64,000 nt of DNA from Marasmius tenuissimus (Eukaryota > Basidiomycota > Agaricomycetes > Agaricales > Marasmiaceae). Under the pieces are notes generated by a model that saw only the letters and a list, made by a program, of their open reading frames with translations, made no database searches and had not been told where the DNA came from. The translations under genes and the position numbers were made by a program. This document shows positions 32,043 through 42,224 of this stretch, piece by piece (positions within the stretch are counted from its first letter, which is position 1; each line of letters begins with the position of its first letter). The DNA lies in assembly GCA_029532415.1 (NCBI GenBank), contig JAQOTA010000053.1, forward strand, positions 3,286,001 to 3,350,000, in the 5' to 3' direction.

Positions 32043-32300
32043 TGTTGAATCCGGACTACCGGATATATGGACCGTTGTATCGGGCCGCATATATGCTTCA
32101 ATTGTTTCACTATGATCTATGCTATTCCTAGTCACTCCTGTTATAGAAGATACAGCCACCTCTGTATAGTATATAAGTAGCTCTGTATCTACATGCAATA
32201 CCAGTACTTTTACTACTCTCGTTGCTGCCTCTAAGCCTATCTCCAGGTGAGCTAGTCTGTCCCATGCTGCCACTGCGTGGGCAGGACCTCTGCCTCAACA
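32043..32300 (+). repeat. 3' LTR of E1
   Basis: 258 bp. It shares CATGC and a run of four T with the 3' LTR of E2, where both 5' LTRs have CATAC and five T. Confidence 0.93.
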
Positions 32301-32305
32301 AAAGA

Positions 32306-33161
32306 CTCATTGTTAAAGCATATTCCCTCCTGACTTATTAAATAATATTCTGTTTTGTTTTACTTAACAGAACTGGCAACAATTGATGGATGAGAAGCAA
32401 GCTTGAATTGTTTTATGTTTATGTTACAGCAGATTTTCTTTTTCCAACATTTCCCACATCAATCTATGTTTAGTCCACACTTTGAATGTGCTATATAGAA
32501 AACACAGTTTTAGCCTTGGAAAAGACATGGAAAGAGAAATGATATCACCTTTCCCTTTTGTCCATCTTGCACTTGACTATTGCTGATTTAAGCTCCTAAC
32601 ATGTCAGTATCTTTAACAGCTTAGTTAGAAGTCCCTCTGTTCAAAGCTGTGCAACAGAAGCACTATGCAAGTAGTGCAAGTTGGGCAGATTGTCCTTGTA
32701 GGCCATTCACTTGAGAAATGTATTATTGGACAGTAGCTCTGGCTGGATATATGTGTCTTCCATATTCTTCATCTCCCATTCAAATATGGTTAGATCTGCT
32801 AGTTCTAGAGTGACAGTGAACTGTGAGATGGGAGGAGTGTATGTGTTCCACCATTGTAATGTTACACATAAACTCCTCACCATCACATTGCAAAGTGGCT
32901 CTTAGCTCCATAGACCGTTAATGAGCCTATTCAGTACCTATTTTAGGGCATTATTAGACTGTTGTTTAGTTTTATAAATGGTAATTGATGCCTGAATATC
33001 AGTGCCTAATAATATACTGGAAACTGAAAATTGGGTAGCCTTATACCATGGTATTCTTTTCCAGAGCCACAGAGAGGAACAGGGGGAGTGTACAACTTGG
33101 TTTGGGCAGTGAGCTCTTTATGACTCCCACTATGCCTGGATTTCCATGTGTTTGCCTGAGT
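32306..33161. other. AT-rich spacer between E1 and the G2 LTR
   Basis: I find no gene, no LTR ends and no recognisable motif in these 856 bases. Open frames are short and without recognisable similarity. Confidence 0.5.
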
Positions 33162-33878
33162 TGTTAGGATTGTGCAGATCAGATAGGGATAAGATAAGAT
33201 ATGGGGTTTTATATGCTGTTGGATAGATGGATAGGAAAGAGATAAGTGAAGGAGTGTGGGAGCAATGGATCTAGAGCAGACAGTAGCTGAAGGTTTTGCC
33301 AACAGCACCATGAACTGAGCTGTCCTTCTACTAGACTAAGAGGACAAGCTGCAAGAGAGAAGGAAAGACATTAGAGTCATGATGGGGATTGACCCAGATT
33401 GAAACCTGGTTGATTTCGAGTCTAAATGATACAAGATAGAAGTATAGAGCTTATATAGGGTTATAGTAAATGAATGAATCATAAGTGAGTCAAGTGCAGG
33501 AAAGGTTGATGTATCATATGGAAGTCAAACGCGGGGAGAAATGTACCGGAAGGGAAATGAATCGGAAATGAATATGTGCATGATGGAATGAAGATATGAC
33601 TAGAATAAGTGAGCATAGGAATATCTCAGAAGTTGGAGATAAGTAAGTCAGAACAAGTCAGAATGAAAGGTAAAAGAGTCCTGGAAGCGGAGGCAGAAGT
33701 GGTGGAGGTTCTGGGAATGGACTTGGTGTGAGAGACTGAACCGTGGAAGTGAAGATTGAGTGCCGGGAATGGAGTAGTGTCTGAATGAGCTAGAATAATA
33801 GCCCAGAAATACCCAGAATAGGTCCAGAAGTGATGTGACTAGGTGAGATAGACCAGGGTAAGATGTATGGATGTAATA
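33162..33878 (-). repeat. LTR family G2, complete (717 bp)
   Basis: Plus-strand reading starts TGTTAGGATTGTG and ends at the reverse complement of TATTACATCC (TG to TA at the first dinucleotide compared with the copy at 17702). The TATA region CCCTATATAAGC is near 33455 in reverse orientation. It abuts the end of the Gypsy G1 pol directly, but the 5' LTR of G1 is of another family, so I read it as a solo LTR or truncating insertion rather than the true 3' LTR of G1. Confidence 0.75.
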
Positions 33879-36800
33879 TGAAGAGAAGTGTGAAATACTA
33901 GGTGGATTCTGCTCCATGTCTTGGGTAACTTGAGACAGTAAGTTACTGGACCAAGAACATCAACAATCTCAAAAGGGCCATGACGACAATTTGCCAACTT
34001 AGCTTTTGGTCTTGTTGATTTGAGGTTTTTTCCATCCAATGTAACTTTATCACCAACTTTGAAGCTGATACCATTCTCCATATGGTTATGGTTATTCCTC
34101 TTCATCAACTCTGCTGCCATTTTCAGACTTGCTTTAACCTCTTCTCTTACTTCTTTCTAGTTGTTGGAGATGTTCCTCCACTCTTGGGACATCTGTCCTT
34201 GGGTTGACCGAGGGGAACAGCTTTGGAAGAAAGCCATAAAGAAGTTTGTATGGTGCTTGTCCTGTTGCAGAGTGAATGCAATTGTTGTGACAGAAGACTG
34301 CAAAAGGAAGTAACTTGACCCAGTCATCTTGTTGATAGTCACAGAAAACCTGCAAATATTGCTCAAGCTCCTGATTATATTGTTCTGTTTCTCCATCAGT
34401 TTGTGGGTGGTAAGCTGTACTGAGTCCCTGAACAATGCCAAGTTTCTTTGACAATGCTGTCATAACCTTCCCTGCAAACTGTGGACCTCGATCTGTAATC
34501 ATCTTGTCCCACAATCCATATCGTGCCCACACATGGTCTACCAGAAGATCTGCTGTCCCATCACTGTCGATTGTCTTGTTACATGGTGTTGCAACCACTG
34601 TCTTGGTTGTCCGATCAACCACCACATGAATGGAGTCTGAACCATCGCAAAGAGGCAGGTCGGTAATGAAGTCGGAAGTTATGATACTGAATGGCCTCTC
34701 TGGAATCTCGTTGGGAACTAGTGGGACATGGGGAGGATTGTTGTTGGCTTTGGTAAGTTGACAAGTTGCACATCCTTCCACATATTCTTTGACAAACACC
34801 GACATGCCTGGCCACCAGTACTCGCGGCTAAGGAGTTCATATGTCTTGAAGCGTCCTGGGTGTCCAGCAGCCAGTGTATCATGATGGAGCCGTACCAGTT
34901 CACGTCGAAGCTCGATATCATATGGAACATAGACCTTTCCTCTGAAGAGGATTAGTCCATCCTCGTAATTCCATTCCTGTAGATTTTTGACAAGCGAGCG
35001 GGGACCATTGTTCAAGATGACATTGAGGGCACTCACAACCTCAGCATCCTTTCTTGGACACTCTACAATCCTACGTCTCAACTCTTCATCCATAGATGTG
35101 GTAACCATGCCAGGTCGGGTTGCTCGGATTTGAAAAAACTTGTGATCGAGGAGAACACGATCAGAATTGTCGTTCTCTACCCCCTCTTTATGATCTGGAC
35201 GCCGGGACAGAGGGTCACTGCGATTGGATGGACCTGGCTTGTGGATGAATACAAAGTCAAATCGAGTCAAGAATAAAGCCCATCGCGCTTGTCGACGACT
35301 TAATTTCTGTGCTGTGGTAAAGTACTCCAGGTTCTTGTGATCTGTATGAATCTCCACTGTATATGGTGCTCCTTCCAAATAGTGTCTCCATGTTTCCAAT
35401 GCTCTGATGATTGCCAAGAGTTCTTTATCATGGATATCGTAGTTCCGTTCGGCCTCTGACAGTGATTTGGAAATATATGCTGTTGGGTGCCACTGGCCAT
35501 CTTCACCTTGCTGTGAGAGGATTCCTCCAGTAGCAAAGTCTGATGCATCAACTTCCACACGATACGGTTTTGATTCATCAGGCATCAGCAATACTGGAGA
35601 GGATATGAACGCAGCTTTTAAAGCATCAAATGCTGTTTGACAATCTAGGGTCCAGTTCCATTGATGTTCCTTCCTGGTCAACTCGAATAATGGTCTTGCA
35701 ATCCGAGAAAACCCCTCTATAAAGCGGCGATAGAAATTCCCAAACCCAAGAAATGATTGCACTTCCTTCACAGAATGTGGTGTTGGCCATTCAGTGACAC
35801 CTGCTACCTTTACTGGATCCATAGCAAGGGTGTTGTGAGAGATTATCAGGCCCAGGAATTCAACTGACTCAGCTTCGAAAGTGCACTTTTCTGGTTTCAA
35901 GTAGAGGTCATGATCTTTCAACCGCTGAAGCACCTTTCTGACAATTTGACGATGTTCCTCCATAGTGTCCGTGAATATAAGAATGTCGTCCATATAGATG
36001 ACCACCTTCCCTGACTCAATCAAGTCACTAAAAATGGTGTTCATCATTGCTTGGAATGTTGCAGGTGAGTTCATAAGGCCAAAGAACATCACCGTTGGTT
36101 CAAAAAGGCCTCGGTTTGTCTTGAATGCAGCTTTCCACTCATCCCCCTCCTTGATTCTGATATTGTTGTAACCCCATCTGAGATCCACTTTAGAAAATAC
36201 TCGTGCTCCCTTGAGTTTATCCACAAATTCTGATATGAGGGGTAGTGGGTATTCATTCTTGACAGTGCCAGTGTTGAGAACCCGATAGTCCTGTACAGGT
36301 CGTAGCTTTCCATCTTTCTTTTTGACGAAGAAAAATGGACTTGCCATTGATGACTTTGAAGGACGAATATATCCCTTCTCTAAATTCTCCTTGAGGAATG
36401 AATCAAGTTCCTGCTGTTCATTGGGTGATAGAGGATATGTCTTGCAAGTCTTTGGTTGGAAATCTGGCTTGAGATCAATGGCATGATCCCAATCTCCTTG
36501 TGCTGGTAACCGTTCTGCTATCTTCTTGTCAAAAACTGATAGAAATCCATGGTATTGCTCCGGAACTAGTTCCTCAAGCTTCTTGGGAGTTTTATCAGCA
36601 GCATGGTGTTTCTCTGCTAATACTTGTGCATTTGTGAATGCTGCTCGGATATTCATAGTAGGACTGTCCTCGAAATCTGGTTCGCTCACCGGAGAGTCCT
36701 CTTTTCCAAAGACTTGTTTCAATGCTCTAATTACCCAATCTCTAGGCACCTCAACTTCTCCATCATCATCTTCTGTGAACAGCTTTGATGGTAGTGGGGG

Positions 36801-37418
36801 ATGTCCAACAAACGAACGGACTCGTCTGCGACTTCCAGCAATCTTGGTAACTGGAACTGGAACACCGTCCTCCTCTTTCCAAGTAACCTTGTAGTCCCGA
36901 TAGAAACAAGGAATTGTTGATTTGGATGCCCGAAATGTTGATTTTACCTCTGACTTGGTGCAAACATTCTTGACAGGTGGATTTTCGCAAATGCATGTGG
37001 GAGGACATCTAACCATATCCACCTCTCGGTTTATCCAATTGATCTCTGGATTATGCTGCTCCAACCAATCTGTTCCAAGTATAACATCATGATCCCCAAT
37101 ATCTGTGACATAGAATTCAGCTGTTTCCTCGTGGAATGACAGATGGTCTTGAGAATAGATACGAAGCTTTTGTCGGGTAAAATATCGAACCCATCCAAGG
37201 ACATTCTCAGATCCATCCACATTCCGGACTGGAAAAGGGGTTGAAACAGGAAGAAGAGTGAAACAATGTTTTCGGGCAAAAGTTGAATTAATGATGATCC
37301 CTTCCGCTCCACTATCAACAAGTGCTTCTGCGTCGATTTTCTGACCGGTAATCTTCCCTATGAACTCAACTTGTAGTGTAATCGATGGAGTCTGTCTGTT
37401 TCTGGTGATTGCAGACAT
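33879..37418 (-). pseudogene. Gypsy G1 pol polyprotein with 3' frameshift and truncation
   Basis: First ATG of the frame at 37418 (MSAITRNRQTPSITLQ). Protease VDSGAEGIIINSTFA (about residue 32), RT with YMDD (near 35990), RNase H (VDASDFATGG, near 35550), integrase HHCC zinc region (HHDTLAAGHPGRF...CATC, near 34890-34760), integrase core (SDFITDLP, TDRGPQFAGK, AYHPQTDGETEQYN) and the start of the C-terminal region. The long frame stops at 34134 because of a one-base shift; the next frame continues (FKVGDKVTLDGKNL) to SRIHLVFHTSL and then runs into LTR sequence. No chromodomain is visible, and the region where one could occur is missing. Confidence 0.9.
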
Positions 37419-37534
37419 TCTCAATTCTGATGGAAACGATTGCTCACAGAGTAGGTTCAATATATCAAATCAATTCGAAGATAGTCCGGTAAGTAATGGT
37501 ACAACTCCTCCTAACGACGCAGTAGGGGAGGAAA

Positions 37535-38863
37535 TCACAAATCCTTCTTGTCGCCAAGGTCCCTCCAGTGTGCAGCAACGGCAGCCTTGGTTTCTGGGTC
37601 CAGCTTCTGAATATTGTTGAATGTCTCGGTGATTTCTTTCATATAGTCAGGGGTAGAGAAAGGGGAAGTGGTAGCAAGATTGTTCATAGGGGTAGAAGAG
37701 AAAGATGGTGGTACAGTGGAAGATGATGGAAAAGAGGATGAAAAAGATCCAGGAGTAGTAGCACGGATATTGGTGCCTGTGGAACGCTGAATAGGAATGA
37801 ATTGTCCTGATCGTTGGTTGGTTGGTGGAAATGTAGGACATTCATATCCTTGATGACCTGGTTGCCGACATCTGAAGCAAAGTCCTTTATCAACACACCA
37901 CTGTCGTTCCTCAGGAGTCAGCTTTTTCAGAGGGATAAGGGGCGAAGATGCACCTGGAGCCTTAAAGGCATTGACTTCCTTTGATGCTCTAGCATCTGCA
38001 GCAACTCTACCTGTGGTGGTAGATGTGGTAGTTGTTTGGGAACGAGTGACATAGTTCCCCAGGCGAGTGTTCTTCCAGCGTGCTGCTTCTGCCCTGCGAC
38101 TCAAATACTCATTCTGCAACTCTACAGCTCGCTTCTTATAACCCTCTAATCCCTTTGGCCTTGGGTATGTCCCAGACACCCGATCAACTAGCTTGGGATG
38201 AAGTCCACGCTTGAAGAAGAGCAAAAGTGCCTCCTCCCCCAGCTCAGAGACAGCTGCATGTCCTTCAAATTCAGAAATGTACTTGTCAATGTCAGCCAGG
38301 TCCCCAGTCATGGTGATGGTTTCAATAGCGGTCTGAGCCTTGCCTTTGGGGTCAAGTGGAGCAAAGTCCTTCTTGAATTGTTTCAAGAGAGAATCAAGGG
38401 TTGGCCACTTAACAGACTTCCTAGAGGATGCTGTAGAGCTTGCAACTCCAGTTTGTTGGCCTGCAAGATCCACGTTATTGTCCTGGTGGTCACTGCTACC
38501 CCAATCACTTCCTTCATCATCACTACCCCATCCATATATCTCCTCTATACATCTATCTGCCCATGCTGCACCAATATCTCCACTTAGTAATGAGAGGAAC
38601 AGCACTTGTTGGTCCACTACAGTGGGGTACTTGTCTTCATTCAGTGCAAGGTAGTTTCTGAATTTATTGACAAATCTGTTGGTCTTGACACAGTCCCCTT
38701 CCCAAATCTCAGGCTTAACACCTCTCTCACTGGGAAAGGAGGTACAGGCAGCCTTATCCAACCCTGCTCCAAGGTTGGTTGATGATTCTGGTTGGGATGA
38801 TGGACGATTGTGCGTGGGATTGGTAGTAGCTGGTTGATTGGGAGATGTTTCATGTTCTGACAT
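37535..38863 (-). CDS. Gypsy G1 Gag, 442 aa, with one CCHC zinc knuckle
   Basis: The ATG at 38863 (MSEHETSPNQPATT) is the first Met in the frame. Retrotransposon gag domain (FVNKFRNYLALNE ... KQFKKDFAPLDPKGKAQ), then a CCHC knuckle CFRCRQPGHQGYEC near 37880-37840. It ends at 37535 and pol begins about 115 bases downstream in a different frame. The same reading frame is open, without any ATG, upstream to about 39256 and, beyond one TAA, to the LTR edge near 39730. Confidence 0.85.
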   Translation of the reverse strand: MSEHETSPNQPATTNPTHNRPSSQPESSTNLGAGLDKAACTSFPSERGVKPEIWEGDCVKTNRFVNKFRNYLALNEDKYPTVVDQQVLFLSLLSGDIGAAWADRCIEEIYGWGSDDEGSDWGSSDHQDNNVDLAGQQTGVASSTASSRKSVKWPTLDSLLKQFKKDFAPLDPKGKAQTAIETITMTGDLADIDKYISEFEGHAAVSELGEEALLLFFKRGLHPKLVDRVSGTYPRPKGLEGYKKRAVELQNEYLSRRAEAARWKNTRLGNYVTRSQTTTTSTTTGRVAADARASKEVNAFKAPGASSPLIPLKKLTPEERQWCVDKGLCFRCRQPGHQGYECPTFPPTNQRSGQFIPIQRSTGTNIRATTPGSFSSSFPSSSTVPPSFSSTPMNNLATTSPFSTPDYMKEITETFNNIQKLDPETKAAVAAHWRDLGDKKDL

Positions 38864-39731
38864 GTTGGTTGATGGTGAGGACTTGGATTTTGGTCGAGGA
38901 ATTGGTCTAAGGGGAACAGGACTAATATGTTCTTCTTTGATAGTTGGTGATGTACAGGTTTGCTCTGGAGAAATGAAGATGTGTAACTCTCTCTCCTCAG
39001 CAGCTGTCAACCAACAGTTCTCTCCTTGTGTTTCTCCAACAATATACCAGCCGTGTTGTCCATCTGAGGTAGGCTGATCTAGCCAGTCAACTTCTTGCCA
39101 GACATTGGCAAGTACTGCAAAAAGTCTCTCTCCATCTCTGGGTTCAATTACAATGTAGTAAAGGAAAAGGGCGGGGATACTGAGGTTCTGGTCTTGGTTC
39201 TGGACTAGGTGCTCTTGCAGTTTCTCGAGGTCCTCGTTGCCGGGAGGGTGAAGCAATGTTGGGCAATGAGATTATTCGATGAGGATGAAGGAAAGAGCAC
39301 GAGCTTGGAGATCAGGATATAGAAGACGACCAGAAAGTGTGAAAAATAAGTTGGAAACAAAGGTGAATTCTCTTCCAGGAATAATAGCAGGAATATGTTG
39401 TGCAAGAGTGGGTAAAGGGGTGTCAAAGAGTTGAGTGATGCAAAGGTGGCCCTGGTATAGGATAATGGTGATAGAGGGATCTGTGAGTTCAAAGACCCTC
39501 ACTAGTAGGTACTGATTGTGGAAAGTGGAGTCTTCACCTGAGGTCCACACTGCACGGTGTGTATTAACCCAGCAATTGTTATATCTCTCAGGACTCTGGA
39601 GTATTCTGTGACCAAGTTCTTCACAGTTTAAGGTTCTGCTAAAGGATGGGGCAATCCTTGGGTAGGGGTATGCGTCAATATGTGCCAGTGTGCCAACAAG
39701 GTGGGGTGAGAGTAAAAAGAGCTTGTCCAAG
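38864..39731 (-). other. ATG-less open region between the G1 5' LTR and gag
   Basis: In frame with gag, about 285 codons are open except for one TAA at 39272-39274 and contain protein-like sequence (EVDWLDQPTSDGQHGWYIVG; REFTFVSNLFFTLSG), yet no Met codon. It could be a conserved N-terminal extension whose start codon has been lost, a non-ATG-initiated extension, or leader RNA. TGGACAAGC, just inside the LTR edge, could be a conventional primer site beginning TGG. Confidence 0.5.
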
Positions 39732-40191
39732 TGTCACGAATGGCCTCTGTGAAGAAACCTCTCAAGCCACCTGAACTCACTCAAGGATAAGACTAGTTGA
39801 TAGAAAAGTAAAAGAGTAGATTGAGCAGCCAAAAGCTCAACCCAGCACAAGTGCTACAAGCAGTGGGGAGACAAAGGGGACAAGCTGGGAAACTACCTAC
39901 AGAGACCATGAGTATATATGAGAATATGCATCACAAGGAATGAATGAAATGATGAGAAATGTCAAAAGTATCCATGAGAGAAAAGCAGAGAAGTCAAACC
40001 AAACATGTATAGTTGTAACTGATGGTAAGGTATGAGAAAGAAATCAAAAGATGATTGTTCCATGATGAAAGACCAAAATAACTGATATGGCTCAATAAGT
40101 AAATGAGGATGACAGGTGCCAATGCTATGTCAATGGGAGAATTGATTGGAATGACTCTGGTGATGGTAAATGGCAAGATCCAGGGAAGTAG
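39732..40191 (-). repeat. Gypsy G1 5' LTR, inner part (family T)
   Basis: Plus-strand reading starts TGTCACGAATGGCC and shares the ACTACCTACA...GAGTATATATGA segment with the T-family LTRs at 22627, 44189 and 53510. It is cut at 40191 by the family-1 Copia LTR. AGTAG (40187-40191) is the target duplication. Confidence 0.8.
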
Positions 40192-40512
40192 TGTTGAATC
40201 CGTGGACTATAATTAGATCCCGGTATATCCAAAGTCCCGGTTCATACTTCCCGCCATTGTATTATGCGGGACAATACATTTGCTATTGTTCCATTCTTCA
40301 TTGTTCATTATGCTCATATGTACAATTTCTATTGTCATACTTATATGGTAACTCTATTGTATCTACATGTATATAAGCTTGTAGTTCTCTACCTGAATCT
40401 ACAGTGTGCTTGAGCTTCTACGTCTCGCCTCTATCTCTCTAAACTCCTCTCTGGTAAGTAGTAGTGTAGCCATGTTGTAGTCCTCTGTGCTAGGCATTAT
40501 GCCGGCTCATCA
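40192..40512 (+). repeat. 5' LTR of the second family-1 Copia
   Basis: 321 bp, TGTTGAATCC...GGCTCATCA, with a TATATAAG box near 40369. Confidence 0.93.
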
Positions 40513-40524
40513 GGTTATGGGCCC
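40513..40524 (+). promoter_or_regulatory. Primer binding site, half-tRNA type
   Basis: GGTTATGGGCCC directly after the LTR, as in copy A. Confidence 0.8.
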
Positions 40525-40810
40525 TGGTTAGCCTGACTACAATAACGAGCGCCCCTAGGCTGCTGTTAGCGATGAGCGCCCCTAGGCTGCTGTCATCAGC
40601 TAGCTAGGCTAGACCTGCATGTTGCCATCGACCTCTTAATTGAGTGCTCGATCTATGGCATTGATGTACATCCTTCGACGACATCGGATCTCAAGGATCC
40701 AATGCTCCTCGTTGAGCATAGCGCCTTTATGGCCGCTCTCTGTGTTGATTAGACGCATGCTGATGCTGTCTTTTCTAGATCCAACACAAATCTCTCAACC
40801 TCTTACTACT

Positions 40811-41924
40811 ATGTTCAACATAAAGAAATACTTCTCTGGTCGCTTCGATGGCACCAACTTCAAACAGACCTACTACAGCGAGATGGAAGCTGTTTGTAAG
40901 ACCCAAGGTCTTTATGGTCATCTCACTGGCGCCGAACCACGTCCCTCCATGCCCCTTGGCACTGTGACTAGCCCCGCAGGGGTTACTCCTGTTACTCGTG
41001 CCACCGTCCCTCCCGAGGAGCACACTGCCTGGGTCAAGGAAAGTCTTGCTTGGGACAAGGAAGATCTCCAGCTCATGGGAATCATCCAGATCACCACCAC
41101 CAAGGAGGTCTTCGATCCGATCAAGGACATGAACACCAAAAAGGCTTGGGAACAGCTGAATCTCACCTACGGCGAGCCCACTTTGTCTGCCATCTATGGC
41201 GACTTTGTTAAACTCGTCTCTTTCAGACTTACCACCTCTCATCCCCAAGCCGGCATTGCCAAGTTCAAGTCCTACATTGAACGACTCTCCGAGGTAGGAG
41301 TGGTTCTCCCTGAGTTGATCAAGTCCCTCTTGCTCATTGCCACTATTCCTCCCGAATGGGACGCCGCCTCATCCAAATCCCTTCATGACTACGTCAGGGA
41401 TCCCGAGGATGAAGACTGCATTACCGTTTCGAAAGTCCATGACGCCATCATGGTTGAGTACGAACGCCAGAACCCTCAGCTCGCCAACCGCCTCTCTGTG
41501 GTGAAGCGTGCTGGTAATCATGAACCATCGTTCGGTCAGCAGCAACGCCCGCAGCAGCAACGTCAGCAGTGTTGGTATCAGCAGCAGACCAACACCTGTC
41601 CACCACAGCAGCAGCAGCAGCAACGCCCCTCTTCGAACCAGAACAAGGGTAAGAAGAAGAAGCAGCAGCAGTGTGGTACCCGGGGTGGTATCAACCAGCA
41701 CCAGGGTCCCGGCAACGCCGGCGGTAACAGCGGTAACAATCGGTCTCATGGTCACTCTCATCTTGCGTCCTACGCATCCGTCGTTGCTTCCCCTCCTACT
41801 GTTCGTCCTTACTCCTCGATCACTGACCGCAGGGAACGTATTGCGTTGAACGCAGTCAACAACTCCTTGCGCACCGAGATCACCAGTGCCCCTCCTAGCC
41901 GTGCTAGAGGATCCCCGCCCCCAG
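40811..41924 (+). pseudogene. Family-1 Copia gag, 5' part, interrupted by E2
   Basis: ATG at 40811 (MFNIKKYFSGRFDGTNFKQ). The gag domain and Gln-rich basic tail are open up to GSPPP, where the family-2 LTR begins. The frame reads on into the LTR to 42097, but that tail is not native. Confidence 0.9.
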
Positions 41925-42183
41925 TGTTGAGGCAGAGGTCCTGCCCACGCAGTGGCAGCATGGGACAGACTAGCTCACCTGGAGATAGGCTTAGAGGCAG
42001 CAACGAGAGTAGTAAAAGTACTGGTATTGCATGTAGATACAGAGCTACTTATATACTATACAGAGGTGGCTGTATCTTCTATAACAGGAGTGACTAGGAA
42101 TAGCATAGATCATAGTGAAAACGATTGAAGCATATATGCGGCCTGATACAACGGTCCATATATCCGGTAGTCCGGATTCAACA
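41925..42183 (-). repeat. 3' LTR of E2
   Basis: 259 bp, family 2. It carries CATGC and four T in sense reading, like the 3' LTR of E1. Confidence 0.93.
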
Positions 42184-42224
42184 CTCCCCCTCGCTAAGTG
42201 CAGCACAAGTAGAGCACGAAGCGT

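Larger units (their letters stand above)
26212..32300 (+). mobile_element. Ty1/Copia LTR retrotransposon, family 2, element E1 (6,089 bp, open polyprotein)
   Basis: LTRs at 26212-26470 (259 bp) and 32043-32300 (258 bp) differ by five substitutions and one single-base indel. The primer site is at 26471-26483, one uninterrupted gag-pol frame follows, and a polypurine tract lies at 32031-32042. The flanks do not match each other: CTGGG on the left (26207-26211) and AAAGA on the right (32301-32305). Each instead matches, as reverse complement, the corresponding flank of the inverted family-2 element E2. Confidence 0.95.
33879..40191 (-). mobile_element. Ty3/Gypsy LTR retrotransposon G1, truncated
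   Basis: Minus-strand element with a T-family 5' LTR (39732-40191 plus the stub at 23038-23091), gag and pol (protease, RT, RNase H, integrase). The 3' end is lost where the G2 LTR begins at 33878. The 5' LTR was split by the family-1 Copia insertion (target duplication AGTAG). Confidence 0.88.
40192..41924 (+). mobile_element. Family-1 Copia, second copy, 5' half
   Basis: Contains the 321-bp 5' LTR (40192-40512), primer site (40513-40524) and gag from the ATG at 40811 to CCCAG at 41920-41924, where E2 begins. Length and breakpoint match copy A (9920-11651), and its missing 3' half is at 23092-26211 on the opposite strand. Confidence 0.9.
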
